53,252 bases of DNA from Acidiphilium iwatense (GCF_021556475.1 NZ_JAKGBZ010000024.1:1-53252), one strand, 5' to 3'; counted from the first letter of the stretch, positions 1 through 9,269 are shown. The notes: generated from the letters alone by a model not told the origin. Numbers and translations: made by a program.

Positions 1-3000
1 GAACGCGATTGTGCCGGGCACGGTGAGGGAACCGGCGATCAGCAGCGGTGTGGCGTCGTTGAAGATGGCGTTGCCGGTTGCGGTGAAATTGCCGAGCGTG
101 GCGATGGCGTTGGCGCCGGTGAGAGACACGGCGGCGGAGGCCGCGCCGATCAGGGTTCCGGCCGAGAGGCCGGCGGTTTCGGAAATTCCCGCCGTGCTTT
201 CGAGATCGAGCGTTTGAGCTGCCGACAGGCTGGCGTCGATGGCGATGCCCGCGCCGTGCAGCACGATGTCCAGGATCGGGAAATCGACCGCGCCGAGCAC
301 ATCGAGCGAACCGGACAGGCTGTCGCCGATGATCAGGGTGGCTGCCGTGGGTGCGATGGCGGAAAGCAGGGCGGTTGGCAGATCGAATGCGCCGGACGAT
401 GAACCGCCGACCGCGATCGCCTTTCCGGCGGTCAACGGTGCCAGGCCGACCGTGCCGTCCGGTGCGATGATCGTGCCGGCGTTCGCAAGTGAAATCGCAT
501 CGGCGGTCAGGTCGATCGCGGCGCCAGATGCAACCGACAACGTGCCGCCCAAAGTGAGCGGCGCGCTGTCGGCAAGCCGGATGCCGCCGCCTGCGATAAG
601 GCCGGTGACCGTGCCGATCGCGTTCAGGGAATTGGTCAGGCTGGCAGCACCCGAAAAGCTGCCGGAAAGATCGGTCGCGGCGATCGCGCCGGATCCGCCG
701 AACGACGTGCCGCTCAGCGAGAGCGTGACCGCCTGGAGATCGGCGCTGTTGGCGATCCCGCCCAGGGCCACGATGTCGAGCGTGCCGGCAAAGGACGGCA
801 ATGATCCTTCGATGGCGATCGGGCCGGCGGTATAGGTGGTGGCGCCGATGATCATCCGGCCCAGGATGAAATCGGTTTCGCCCGACGCCGCGAGGGCCGT
901 GGCGAAGCTGGGTGCGATGGCGAGTTCGCCCGCCGCGCTGCCGCCGAAATCGATCGGGGTGGAGGGGGTGAACGGTGCCAGGGCGATCGTGCCGGAGGGC
1001 GCGGTAAAGCTTGCCCCTGAGTCGATCATTCGATCGGCGATCAGGTCGATCGCGCCACCGGTGCCGACGGAAAGCGCCGAGGACAGGGTGAGTGCCTGCG
1101 CGTCGATCAAGGCGATCGACGCCGCGCCGAGCGCGCCGGCGACATTGAGGTCGGTGCCGTCCTGAAGGAGCAGATTGCCGGTCGCGGTGAAGGCGCCGAG
1201 CGTGCCTATGGCATTGCCGGTGCTGCCGAACAGCGCGTTGCCGGCGATCGTGCCGTCGCTGGTTAAAGTGCCTGCGGAGATCGTGCCGGTTCCGGTTTCG
1301 GTGATGCCCGCCGCGCTGCTCAAGGCGAGCAAACCGGCAATCGAAGCCGCGCCGCCGAAATTGAGGCCATCGCCGATCAAGGTTGCCGATGCGGCGCCGA
1401 GCGATCCGGTGATGGCGAGCGGCGTTCCCGGATCGTTCAGGGTGAAATTACCGGAGGCATTGAAAGTGCCGAGCGTGGCGATCGCGTTGCCCGCGTCGCC
1501 GAGCAGCACATCGCCGCCGGTGATCGTGCCGCTGTCGCTGGTCAGGGTGCCGGCGGCGATCGCGCCGGCGGTCTGGGTGATGCCGCCGGTGCTGGCGAGG
1601 GCCAGAATGCCGGCGACCGAGACCGGCGCGCCAAAGACCAGGCCGTCGCCGATCAGGGTTGCCGATGCGGCGCCGAGCGATCCGGCGATGGCGAGCGGCG
1701 TGCCGGTATCGTCCAGCGCGATATTCCCGGAGGCGTTGAAGGCGCCGAGCGTGTCGATCGTGTTGGCGGTGCCGTTGAGCAGGGCATCGCCACCGGTGAT
1801 CGTGCCACCGTCGCTAGTCAGGGTGCCGGCGGTGATCGCGCCGGCACTGGTCTGGGTGATGCCGCCGGTGCTCGCGAGCGCGAGCGTGTTGGCGACCGAG
1901 ACCGGTGCGGTGAAATTCAGGCCGGCGCCGATCAGGGTTGCCGACGCGGCATCGAGCGATCCGCCGATGGTGAGCAGGGTACCGGAATCGTTCAGGGTGA
2001 AATCGCCCGAGGTGTCGAAGGCGCCGAGCGTGTCGATCGTATTCACGTTGCCGAGCAGCGCATCGCCGCCGATCGACCCGCCGTCCGTGGTCAAGGTGGG
2101 TGCGACGATGACGCCGCCGGCCGCCTCGCTGACCGTACTACCCGCGAGCAGCGCGAGTTGCGTGCCGGCCTGGATCTGGGCGCCGATCGCGATCGTGCCG
2201 GTCGCGTCGATCTCCAGCGAACCGCCGATATTCATCGAGGCGGTGATCGAAATATCGCCGCCGGAATCGAGGGTCACCGCACTGGCATTGCTCATCGCCA
2301 CGGCGGATTGCACCGATATCAGCCTGGAGGCATCGAGAATGATCGTGCCGGACAGCGCATCGAGGATCGCGGGATCGATATAGGACGTGCCAGTGTTGGT
2401 CAGGCCGATCGTGGTGGTGGTGACGCCGCCGCTGACCGACGAGGTGCTGCCCGCCGCGGCGCCGCTATGGCCGGGTTCGACGAACAGGGTTGCCGGATCG
2501 AGCAGGATTTCGCCCGAGGCGCCATGCGGCGAAATCACCGTTTCGGTGCCGGAGAGCGAGACGACCCCGTCGCTCGAGGTTTCGATCGTGCCGCCGCGCA
2601 GGCCGCCGTCGCCCTTGGCGGACAGGGCGCCGTCCTGTGTCGTCTGATTCGCCGACAGTACGGTGATGCGGCCGCCGGTGCCCGATCGCGTCGCGTCGGC
2701 GGCGATCGTCGCACCCTTGGCGATGGTGACGGTGGCCGCTTTCGGGGCGGATGTGTCGGTGGGACCGGCGATGGCGCGCGCGGCATCGGTGCCCAATGCG
2801 ACTACCCCGCCGCCCGAATCGCCCGAAGCGTCGATCCGCGCGGTGCTCGCGATGCTGACATTGCCGGTGGCGTCGATGCCGATGGTGCCACCCTGGCTGC
2901 CGACCTGGGTGCCGCGCGCGAGCAGATTGCCCGCGACCTGGAGATCGCCGCCGATACCCTGGATGGTGATGCCGCCGCTGGACCGGCCCACGCTGTCGGC

Positions 3001-3867
3001 CTGGACCACGCCGCGCACGTCGAGCAATTGCTGGATCAGCCCGTCGACCGCGCGGGCGGTGAGGGTGACGGTGCCGCCATCGGCGATGATGGTGCCGGTA
3101 TTAGTCACCAGGGCATCGACCGTGCGGCCGCCGAGATCGATCTTACGCACCGCGCGCGTCACGTCGATCGAGACCAGCCCGTCGCCGGAAATATCGAGGG
3201 TGAAGGCCGAGGCGCCGGCCAGGACCACATGGCCGAGCCGCGCGATGATGACGCCGCGATTGACCACCTGCGGGGCGACGAAGGCGGCGAGCCCGGCCTG
3301 TTTCATGGTGATCCGGCCGTCATTGACGATGCGCGCGCCGGGATGGGGCGGGGAGTCGAAATCGAGCTTGCCGGCCATGAAATTCTTGGCCGAAATGCCC
3401 GACGTGCTGACCACCAGGCTTTCCGCGTTCACCTGCGAGCCGCGGGTGAACACCACGCCGGACTGGTTCATCAGCACGATCTGGCCGTTGGCGTCGATCC
3501 GGCCGGCGATGACCGACGGATCTTCGGAGACCACGCGGTTCAGCGCGATCGCCTGGGCGCTCGGCTGGTTGAAGGTGACGCGCGCGTTCGAGCCGACATT
3601 GAAGCTCTGCCAGTCGAGCGCGGCGCGCTGGCTCGACTGGGTGATGGTGGTCGCCCCCGGCGCCTGCGCGATGCTGGCCTGCCCGCCGACCACCCGGCCG
3701 CCTTGCGGGGTGGCGTTCGGCGCGGGCATCGGCGGCTGTGCGCGGCCGGAAGGTGCGACGAACAAAGCGGCGGTGAGCGCGGTGGAGGCGAGCAGCAGCC
3801 GGCGGCTGCCGGTCGAATGCCGCCGCTCCCGCCGATCCCGTGTCATGTTGCGCCCGTTGTTCATCAT
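1..3867 (-). CDS. Two-partner secretion exoprotein TpsA (filamentous haemagglutinin-like), 3' end beyond window
   Basis: The minus-strand frame stays open from ATG 3867 (or ATG 3864) to base 1, at least 1289 codons, so the C-terminus is missing. The N-terminus has a basic stretch then a hydrophobic core (LLLASTALTAALFVAP), a signal peptide of about 42 residues. A TPS secretion domain follows: GGRVVGGQASIAQ, the NRVVSEDPSVIAGRI block and MNQSGVVF, which corresponds to the family NPNGI motif. The rest is Gly/Ala/Thr/Ser-rich with short beta-strand periodicity (GTLTSDGGTITGG, LAIAGSLGAASATLIGDGL), as in beta-helical adhesins. Four imperfect repeats of about 92 residues lie near the middle of the visible part. 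It starts 7 bases after the tpsB stop, so the two are co-transcribed. The role (adhesin, biofilm or contact-dependent toxin) cannot be decided without the C-terminus. Confidence 0.9.
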   Translation of the reverse strand, partial: MMNNGRNMTRDRRERRHSTGSRRLLLASTALTAALFVAPSGRAQPPMPAPNATPQGGRVVGGQASIAQAPGATTITQSSQRAALDWQSFNVGSNARVTFNQPSAQAIALNRVVSEDPSVIAGRIDANGQIVLMNQSGVVFTRGSQVNAESLVVSTSGISAKNFMAGKLDFDSPPHPGARIVNDGRITMKQAGLAAFVAPQVVNRGVIIARLGHVVLAGASAFTLDISGDGLVSIDVTRAVRKIDLGGRTVDALVTNTGTIIADGGTVTLTARAVDGLIQQLLDVRGVVQADSVGRSSGGITIQGIGGDLQVAGNLLARGTQVGSQGGTIGIDATGNVSIASTARIDASGDSGGGVVALGTDAARAIAGPTDTSAPKAATVTIAKGATIAADATRSGTGGRITVLSANQTTQDGALSAKGDGGLRGGTIETSSDGVVSLSGTETVISPHGASGEILLDPATLFVEPGHSGAAAGSTSSVSGGVTTTTIGLTNTGTSYIDPAILDALSGTIILDASRLISVQSAVAMSNASAVTLDSGGDISITASMNIGGSLEIDATGTIAIGAQIQAGTQLALLAGSTVSEAAGGVIVAPTLTTDGGSIGGDALLGNVNTIDTLGAFDTSGDFTLNDSGTLLTIGGSLDAASATLIGAGLNFTAPVSVANTLALASTGGITQTSAGAITAGTLTSDGGTITGGDALLNGTANTIDTLGAFNASGNIALDDTGTPLAIAGSLGAASATLIGDGLVFGAPVSVAGILALASTGGITQTAGAIAAGTLTSDSGTITGGDVLLGDAGNAIATLGTFNASGNFTLNDPGTPLAITGSLGAASATLIGDGLNFGGAASIAGLLALSSAAGITETGTGTISAGTLTSDGTIAGNALFGSTGNAIGTLGAFTATGNLLLQDGTDLNVAGALGAASIALIDAQALTLSSALSVGTGGAIDLIADRMIDSGASFTAPSGTIALAPFTPSTPIDFGGSAAGELAIAPSFATALAASGETDFILGRMIIGATTYTAGPIAIEGSLPSFAGTLDIVALGGIANSADLQAVTLSLSGTSFGGSGAIAATDLSGSFSGAASLTNSLNAIGTVTGLIAGGGIRLADSAPLTLGGTLSVASGAAIDLTADAISLANAGTIIAPDGTVGLAPLTAGKAIAVGGSSSGAFDLPTALLSAIAPTAATLIIGDSLSGSLDVLGAVDFPILDIVLHGAGIAIDASLSAAQTLDLESTAGISETAGLSAGTLIGAASAAVSLTGANAIATLGNFTATGNAIFNDATPLLIAGSLTVPGTIAF
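1106..2110 (-). repeat. Four imperfect tandem repeats of about 276 bp inside tpsA
   Basis: On the plus strand the word gttgccgatgcggcgccgag recurs at 1382 and 1658, a variant (gttgccgacgcggcatcgag) lies at 1937, and a weaker copy lies near 1110. The linked word gcgccgagcgtg or gtgccgagcgtg recurs near 1190, 1467, 1744 and 2022. Spacing is 268 to 279 bases, always close to 92 codons, so the reading frame is kept. Each unit encodes a block like GAFNASGN..L.D.GTPLAIAGSLGAASATLIGDGL. This is a coding repeat expected in a beta-helix stalk; copy number could vary between strains. Confidence 0.8.
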
Positions 3868-3874
3868 TCGTCCA

Positions 3875-5653
3875 TTAATAGCGCGCCAGAACGCCCCAAT
3901 AAACTGCCGTGCCGGAGAGCGGCGGCACGCCGCTTCCCGCCGGCACCAACTGGGTCACGAAGCGATGCACCGCTTCGATATCGAGTTCGAGCCGGCTGGT
4001 CAGGCGGAGCCGCGCACCGCCGCCGAACGAGGCAAGCCGGTGGTCGTTCGGCCGCACATCCGGCGCGAGGTGGCGGTTCTGCCAGGTCTCGCCCCAGTCG
4101 TAGAAACTGTAGAACTGGGTGCCAAGATCGAAGCGCCGCCCTAGCAGCGCGAAGGCGATCGGGGTGTTGAGCTGAAGCTCGGCGCTGGCGTAGAGCGCCT
4201 TGTCGCCGATCACCTGACCCGAATAATAGCCCTGGGTGATCCGGTTGCCGCCAAGATAGAATTCCTCGGACGAGGGCAGGACATCGGTGGTGAACTGGCC
4301 GCCGAACTCGCCCTGCAGGGCGATCGTGGCGCCCTGCCACGGGCTGAACAGGGTCTGGGTGCGCTCGATCGCGGCGTCGAGCTTCCAGAAATCGATCCGT
4401 TCGCCGAGTCGTCCGGCATTCACCCGGCCATCCGCCGAGGCGCCCAGGATCGGCAGGCCTTTCGAGACCTCGAGCGAAGCGGTGGTGAGACCGACGCGGT
4501 CGCCGCCCGGTGCATCGTCGGTGAAGGCTTCGTTCAGCTCGGCACGCAAAGCGCGGATCGAATCAGTCGTCGTCTCGGTCTCGCCGCCAGAGCCCGATGC
4601 GGTCTCGATCAGGTTCTGGATGCCGTCGAAGCTGAGTTTCGCGCTGAGCGACTGGCCGCGCCGGAGCAGCAGCGGATAGCTTGCGTTCACGCCGAACACT
4701 TCGAGATAGCCGCGATAGCCGATCTCGCGCAGGATGCCGCCGGGCAGGGGGCGTCCCGCGCCGGCATAGAGGCCGATGCGCAGGCCGCTCGAGCCCACGA
4801 AGAAGCTTTCCGAGGCCTGTCCGAAATTATTGGTGCCGCCCGACGTGTGGAACAGCGAAATCTGGGTCTGTTCGCCGAACTTCGTCAGACTGTTGATGTC
4901 GAGCACGGCGAGGCCCTCGGCCGGGCCGGTTTCCTTGAAGCCGCGATTATCGGCGGTAATCAGGCCGGAGACCGCCTGATGGCGCACCTCGGCAACCAAA
5001 GTGAGCGCGCCGGGGGCCGATGCATTGGGCTGGAGCACCGCGTTGACATCGACGCCGGGGATTTCCTCGGTGAGCAGCAGCCAGTGCTCCAGCGAGGCTT
5101 CGCGCACCGGACGCTCATGGGTCAGATGGTCGAGAAAGCGCAGCACCAGCGTGCCGGCCGGGCCGATATCGCGCGAGAGCTTGATCGCCGCGATGTGCCC
5201 CTCGGTAACGATGAAGCGCAGATCGCCGGCGGCGTTGATTTCGGCGGAGACGGCGGTGAGCACATAGCCATGGTCGCGATAGAGCGCGACGAGGCGCAGC
5301 CGGGCGGCTTCGATGCCGGCGAGCGGCACGGCGGGGCCGACGAGATTGCCGATGGTCGCGTTCAGCGTGACGGCGGGGAAGGCGGTGGCGCCGATCACCG
5401 ACGTCGAGCGCACCGGAACGCTGGCGTGCGGGACTGTGCCTTCCTTGCCGATCGGGCGGAAATTCGGCAGCGACTGGCCGAGATTCGGTGGTGCTTTTGG
5501 CAGAATGTGCGGCAGCGGTGAGGCTTGCGGCACCTGGCGCAGCACGGCGGGCGGTGCGGTCTGGGCGAGGGCAGGGAATGCGGCGCCGATGCCGAACGTG
5601 GCCGCGGCGAGTCCACAACCGAGCCAGCTTCGTTCTCGTGGCCTCGTCCGCAT
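3875..5653 (-). CDS. Two-partner secretion outer-membrane transporter TpsB (ShlB/FhaC/HecB family)
   Basis: 592 residues. The signal peptide (LGCGLAAATFGIGAAFPALAQ) ends near residue 31. A POTRA-type domain lies at about residues 75-150 (GIEAARLRLVALYRDHGYVLTAV), followed by a second periplasmic segment and a ShlB-type 16-strand beta barrel to the C-terminus. The protein ends in WGVLARY with a terminal aromatic residue, typical of outer-membrane proteins. Loop-6 motif VRGY is replaced by ITQGY (GGNRITQGYYSGQ). Family members recognise the TPS domain of the cognate exoprotein and thread it through the outer membrane. ATG 5653 has a GGGAG ribosome site. The gene precedes tpsA in one operon; its upstream region (5654-5858) abuts the IS630 remnant. 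Confidence 0.92.
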   Translation of the reverse strand: MRTRPRERSWLGCGLAAATFGIGAAFPALAQTAPPAVLRQVPQASPLPHILPKAPPNLGQSLPNFRPIGKEGTVPHASVPVRSTSVIGATAFPAVTLNATIGNLVGPAVPLAGIEAARLRLVALYRDHGYVLTAVSAEINAAGDLRFIVTEGHIAAIKLSRDIGPAGTLVLRFLDHLTHERPVREASLEHWLLLTEEIPGVDVNAVLQPNASAPGALTLVAEVRHQAVSGLITADNRGFKETGPAEGLAVLDINSLTKFGEQTQISLFHTSGGTNNFGQASESFFVGSSGLRIGLYAGAGRPLPGGILREIGYRGYLEVFGVNASYPLLLRRGQSLSAKLSFDGIQNLIETASGSGGETETTTDSIRALRAELNEAFTDDAPGGDRVGLTTASLEVSKGLPILGASADGRVNAGRLGERIDFWKLDAAIERTQTLFSPWQGATIALQGEFGGQFTTDVLPSSEEFYLGGNRITQGYYSGQVIGDKALYASAELQLNTPIAFALLGRRFDLGTQFYSFYDWGETWQNRHLAPDVRPNDHRLASFGGGARLRLTSRLELDIEAVHRFVTQLVPAGSGVPPLSGTAVYWGVLARY

Positions 5654-5858
5654 TGCAACTCCCGGTTCGGTTCACATCATGATAGCTGAAGATGGCGCAA
5701 TTATGAAGCGCAGTTAACCGGAATGCAAAGAGTTCAGCGGAAATTCATCGACGGCTGCAATCAGGGGTTGTAAACAATCGAGACGATTTTGGGAGACGGC
5801 GTGGTTGAGCGATTTGGTGCTGAAGCGAAAGGCGAATCGCCAACCCTCTCCTGTGCCG

Positions 5859-6617
5859 CTAGTGGTACGAATCTAACGTTTGGTGCCCACGCCTGACGAC
5901 TGGTATTATCTCGTCTGGATCCTTGGTCCATCGGAAAGGTTTCGGGTTCTGATTGGCCTGTTTGACGAAGCGGTCATGCCGGCCAAACCACTCGATAACC
6001 TTGGGGTGCTTGTGGGTCGCATAGTTGTCGAGCACGACGTGGATCTGCTTATTCGCCGGGACCTGGTTCTCGATGGCGTTGAGGAAGCGGATGAACTCCT
6101 GGTGGGTATGGCGCTGCATACACCGACCGATGACGCTGCCTTCGAGCACGTTAAAGGCGGCGAACTGCGGATCGTTGGATAGCTTGAATTGCCGTATCTG
6201 ATGCGGTCGCAGACCGTGGCTGCGCCAGATACGATGCACCGAACTGACGCTGATTGCACAGACCGCAGCGATGGCGGCCGCCGTCCAATGCGTGGTTTCA
6301 CCCGGCGGCTCCGTCAATGTCAGCGCCACCACGCGCTCGCTGACCGCGTCACCCAGCGGCGGGATGCGCGACGGGCGGGTCTTATCGACCAGCAGCCCCT
6401 CCGTGCCCACTTCCATGAAGCGCTTCTGCCAGCGCCATACGCAGGTCTTGGCCTTGCCCGTGGCGCGCATGATCGCGGCGGTACCCACGCCCTGGGCAGA
6501 CAGCAGCACGATCTGTGCGCGCCAGACGTGCTTCTGCGGACTGTTCCGATCCCCTATGATCTCGACAAGACGGGCGCGATCGGAAGAACTCAGGCTGAGC
6601 GAGATACCGGTGCGCAT
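5859..6617 (-). pseudogene. IS630-family transposase with two internal in-frame deletions, probably inactive
   Basis: The N-terminal helix-turn-helix half (SPQKHVWRAQIVLLSAQG, TGKAKTCVWRWQKRF) and HVVLDNYATHKHPK, holding the second catalytic Asp, are clear IS630 sequence. From family knowledge, about 60 residues are missing after NDPQFA, including the LSVDEKSQIQALDR block with the first Asp. About 45 residues are missing after RHDRF, including the WLNAVEGFFAKLT block with the catalytic Glu. The remaining 252 residues plus about 105 match the usual length near 360. Junctions fall near 6156-6164 and 5967-5975. I start at ATG 6617 (MRTGISLSL), the usual family start; an upstream in-frame ATG lies at 6632. 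I could not define terminal inverted repeats. Confidence 0.8.
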
Positions 6618-6771
6618 GCCACAGACTCGCACAATATGAGTTTGGCGGGAATCCCCAACGGACTCTTCCGTCAGGTGTTATCCATTAGCTGGGTCGCATT
6701 CTGGTTGCGGCCAAGCCATTGCCCAAACGCCCTCAAGCCCCTACCGGGTCAGCGGTTTGAGGAGCGGGATA

Positions 6772-7584
6772 ATGCGGATTTTGTTTCTGGGCGATGTGAT
6801 GGGGCGAACCGGGCGTGATTCGGTGGTTGCGGCGTTGCCGAAACTGCGGCGGGAGTTGGCAATCGATGTCGCCGTGGTGAACGGCGAGAACGCCTCGCAC
6901 GGGTTTGGGCTGGCGCCGGATATGGCGGATGCGATTTTTGCGGCGGGGGCGGATGCGATCACGCTGGGCAATCATTCCTGGGATCGCAAGGAAATTATTC
7001 CTTATATCGCGCAGCAAAAGCGGCTGATCCGGCCGGTGAATTTTCCACCGGGGACGCCGGGCGAGGGATCGGTCGATATCACACTTGCCGATGGGCGGCG
7101 GGTTCTGATCGTCCAGGCGATGGGGCGGCTGTTCATGGACCCGCTGGATTGCCCGTTCCGGGGCACCGAGGCCGCGCTGGTGCGCACGCGCCTGGGGGTG
7201 ACGCATCAGGCGATCGTGATCGACTTTCACGGCGAGGCGACCAGCGAGAAAATGGCGTTTGCCAGCGCGTTCGACGGCGCGGCGAGTGCGGTGCTGGGCA
7301 CCCATACGCATTGCCCGTCGGCCGATCATCAAGTGTTGCCGGGCGGCACGGCATTCATGTCCGATATCGGCATGTGCGGCGATTACGACAGCGTGATCGG
7401 CATGGCGAAGGCGCCGGCGATCGCGCGCTTCACCCGCAAGATGCCCGGCGAGCGGCTGCACCCCGCCGAGGGCGAGGCGACGGTCTGCGGAGCGTTCATC
7501 GAGACCGATCCGACGGGCCGCGCTCTGCGGATCGAGCCGATTCGCATGGGCGGGCGGTTGTCGCAGGTGATGCCGTCAGTTTGA
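6772..7584 (+). CDS. YmdB-like metallophosphoesterase (TIGR00282 family, cyclic nucleotide phosphodiesterase)
   Basis: 270 residues. The calcineurin-like dinuclear metal motifs appear in order: FLGDVMG near residue 7, VVNGENASHG near 40, ITLGNHSWD near 67, and GTHTHCPSADHQVLPGG near 175-195 followed by SDIGMCGDYDSVIGM. Characterised relatives (Bacillus YmdB) hydrolyse 2',3'-cyclic nucleotides and affect RNA turnover and biofilm decisions; that activity is inferred here. ATG 6772 is chosen because GAGGAG lies 8 bases upstream; a TTG start 15 bases earlier is possible but less likely. It lies alone, with its stop overlapping the end of the convergent cytochrome b561 gene by 9 bases. Confidence 0.88.
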   Translation: MRILFLGDVMGRTGRDSVVAALPKLRRELAIDVAVVNGENASHGFGLAPDMADAIFAAGADAITLGNHSWDRKEIIPYIAQQKRLIRPVNFPPGTPGEGSVDITLADGRRVLIVQAMGRLFMDPLDCPFRGTEAALVRTRLGVTHQAIVIDFHGEATSEKMAFASAFDGAASAVLGTHTHCPSADHQVLPGGTAFMSDIGMCGDYDSVIGMAKAPAIARFTRKMPGERLHPAEGEATVCGAFIETDPTGRALRIEPIRMGGRLSQVMPSV

Positions 7585-8130
7585 GGCCCGCTTTGGCAGC
7601 ATCCGATGCAGAACTTTGTGGCCGCGCCGGTGATGCCGGGCCACCGCGCCGACATGGATCGCGACCAGCGCGATCAGCGCGATCCCGCCCCAGAAATGCA
7701 GGAAGGCGAAATCGTGGTGGATCGCCGGGTTTTTGCCGACGAATTGAGGCAATGCGAAGACGCCGAACCAGGTGACCGTGCGCCCCGCGCCCTCCATGAA
7801 CAGAACGCCGAAAACCGGCATCGCCAGGATCAGCGCGTAGAGGCTCCAATGGCCGAGCGCGGCGAGAATGTGCTCGTGCCGTGGAATGGCGTCGGGCAAG
7901 GGCGGCGGCGTGCGGCGCCAGCGGTAGAGCAGGCGCAAAGCCATCAGGGCGAAGATGGTCAGTCCCGCACCGATATGCAGGAAGGCGATGATGAGGCGCG
8001 TCGGCTTCGCGACCAGATTGTAGTGAATGACCAGGCCAGCGACGATCAGCCCGATCACCGCGACGGCGATGATCCAATGCAGTATTTGTGCCGCGGGACG
8101 GTAGCGCAGCTCGCTAAGGCTGGGTTCCAT
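7576..8130 (-). CDS. Cytochrome b561 family membrane protein
   Basis: 184 residues from ATG 8130, with four hydrophobic helices: ILHWIIAVAVIGLIVAGLVIH, LIIAFLHIGAGLTIFALMAL, LYALILAMPVFGVLFM and HFWGGIALIALVAIHVGAVA. Histidines placed for b-type heme ligation occur in helix 1 (LHW), helix 2 (LHIGAG) and the last helix (HFWGG, IHVGA). This matches the small di-heme b561 family (YodB/CybB), thought to pass electrons from quinol in the cytoplasmic membrane. A start at 8223 would add 31 residues unlike the family. The gene is divergent from the DUF429-like gene. Confidence 0.88.
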   Translation of the reverse strand: MEPSLSELRYRPAAQILHWIIAVAVIGLIVAGLVIHYNLVAKPTRLIIAFLHIGAGLTIFALMALRLLYRWRRTPPPLPDAIPRHEHILAALGHWSLYALILAMPVFGVLFMEGAGRTVTWFGVFALPQFVGKNPAIHHDFAFLHFWGGIALIALVAIHVGAVARHHRRGHKVLHRMLPKRASN

Positions 8131-8225
8131 GATCGGCAATATCCTTCGGTTTTGCGCGGGCGAGATAACAAGAGGATGATGGCGGGTCGATGGCAGTTTT
8201 GTTACGATTTTCATCCGTGCCACTG

Positions 8226-9269
8226 ATGACGAATTGGCGAATCGGGATGCTGGCGGGCCACGCGGATTGGAGCGTGGATGCGCGTAAGCGGTGGATGACG
8301 CTGGCGCGGCGCCGTGCTGGGCACTGGCATGTCACGGCGCCCGAACCGGTCGGCGAGCCATCCAACCTGATCGAACGGCTTCTTGTTCGGGCAGGGAATG
8401 CGCCTGTCGGGTTCGGCGTCGATTTCCCGCTCGGCCTGCCGCGCTTCTATGCCACCCGTGCCGGAATCGGAGATTTTCGCGCCTGGCTGCGAGGACTCGA
8501 TCCCGCATCCCCGTTCTTCGCACCTTGCGCGAGTTTGGGCGAGGTGGGGCTGGAGCGGCCGTTCTATCCAAAATCGAGCATTGCCGGAGCTGGCCAGATG
8601 GCGCTTCTGGCCGAGCGGCTTGGGCTGAGCGGGGCGGATGCGCTGCGGCGCGATGTGGACTGGCCGACGGCGCGCCGGCCTGGCGCAGCCCCCTTGTTCT
8701 GGACCATGGGGGCGAATCAATGCGGTAAGGCCGGGCTTGCGGCCTGGCGCGACTGTCTGCTGCCGGCGATGCGGGCTGGGTTGCCGCTCGATCTCTGGCC
8801 CTATGCGGGGCGGTTCGTCGATGTGCTGGCAGGCGGACGGATCGTGCTCGCCGAGACCTATCCGGCCGAGGCGATGGTTCAGCTCGGGATTCCGCGCCTT
8901 GGCAGCAAGCGGCGGCAGGCCGATCGCGCGGGGCTAGCGCCGGCGATCGGAACAGCCATGGTGCGACTGGGGGCGGTGGCCGATGACGGATTGGCCGCCA
9001 TGCTGGACAACGGATTCGGCGCGGCGCCGGACGGCGAGGATCGGTTCGACAGCCTCCTCGGCGCATTGAACGTGATCGCGGTGATCGACGGGGCGCCGGA
9101 TGGGGTGCCGGATGACCCGGTTATTCGCGCCGTTGAGGGATGGGTTCTGGGCCAGGTCGATCCGCCGCGTTTTCCAATCCCAGCATCAGATCGGCCGGCT
9201 CCGTTTGGCCCGCCGCCTCGAGTGCGGCGATCACGCCGCGCCGATCCGCTTCCGGCCGGTTCTGGCTGA
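8226..9269 (+). CDS. DUF429-like predicted RNase H-fold protein
   Basis: 347 residues from ATG 8226 (ATG 8190 and ATG 8247 are alternatives; none has a strong ribosome site). Recognisable blocks are GFGVDFPLGLPRFYA, LAETYPAEAMVQLG and DRFDSLLGALNVIAVI, resembling DUF429 proteins, which have an RNase H-like fold and are predicted nucleases of unknown substrate. The conserved region ends near residue 310 (VEGWVLGQ). The last 35 or so residues are Pro/Arg-rich and lie on the antisense of the PaiB-like gene, so the C-terminal tail may be a read-on after loss of an earlier stop. No biological role can be given. Confidence 0.7.
   Translation: MTNWRIGMLAGHADWSVDARKRWMTLARRRAGHWHVTAPEPVGEPSNLIERLLVRAGNAPVGFGVDFPLGLPRFYATRAGIGDFRAWLRGLDPASPFFAPCASLGEVGLERPFYPKSSIAGAGQMALLAERLGLSGADALRRDVDWPTARRPGAAPLFWTMGANQCGKAGLAAWRDCLLPAMRAGLPLDLWPYAGRFVDVLAGGRIVLAETYPAEAMVQLGIPRLGSKRRQADRAGLAPAIGTAMVRLGAVADDGLAAMLDNGFGAAPDGEDRFDSLLGALNVIAVIDGAPDGVPDDPVIRAVEGWVLGQVDPPRFPIPASDRPAPFGPPPRVRRSRRADPLPAGSG

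Noticed and set aside
11-4144. Long open plus-strand frames (for example 1175-2383, 2158-4170, 2663-4144)
   Set aside because: They are antisense to the clear TpsA reading frame, have no recognisable domains and arise from GC-rich codon bias.
5760-6770. Terminal inverted repeats of the IS630 element
   Set aside because: I compared both flanks by eye and found only short imperfect matches, so no boundary is given.
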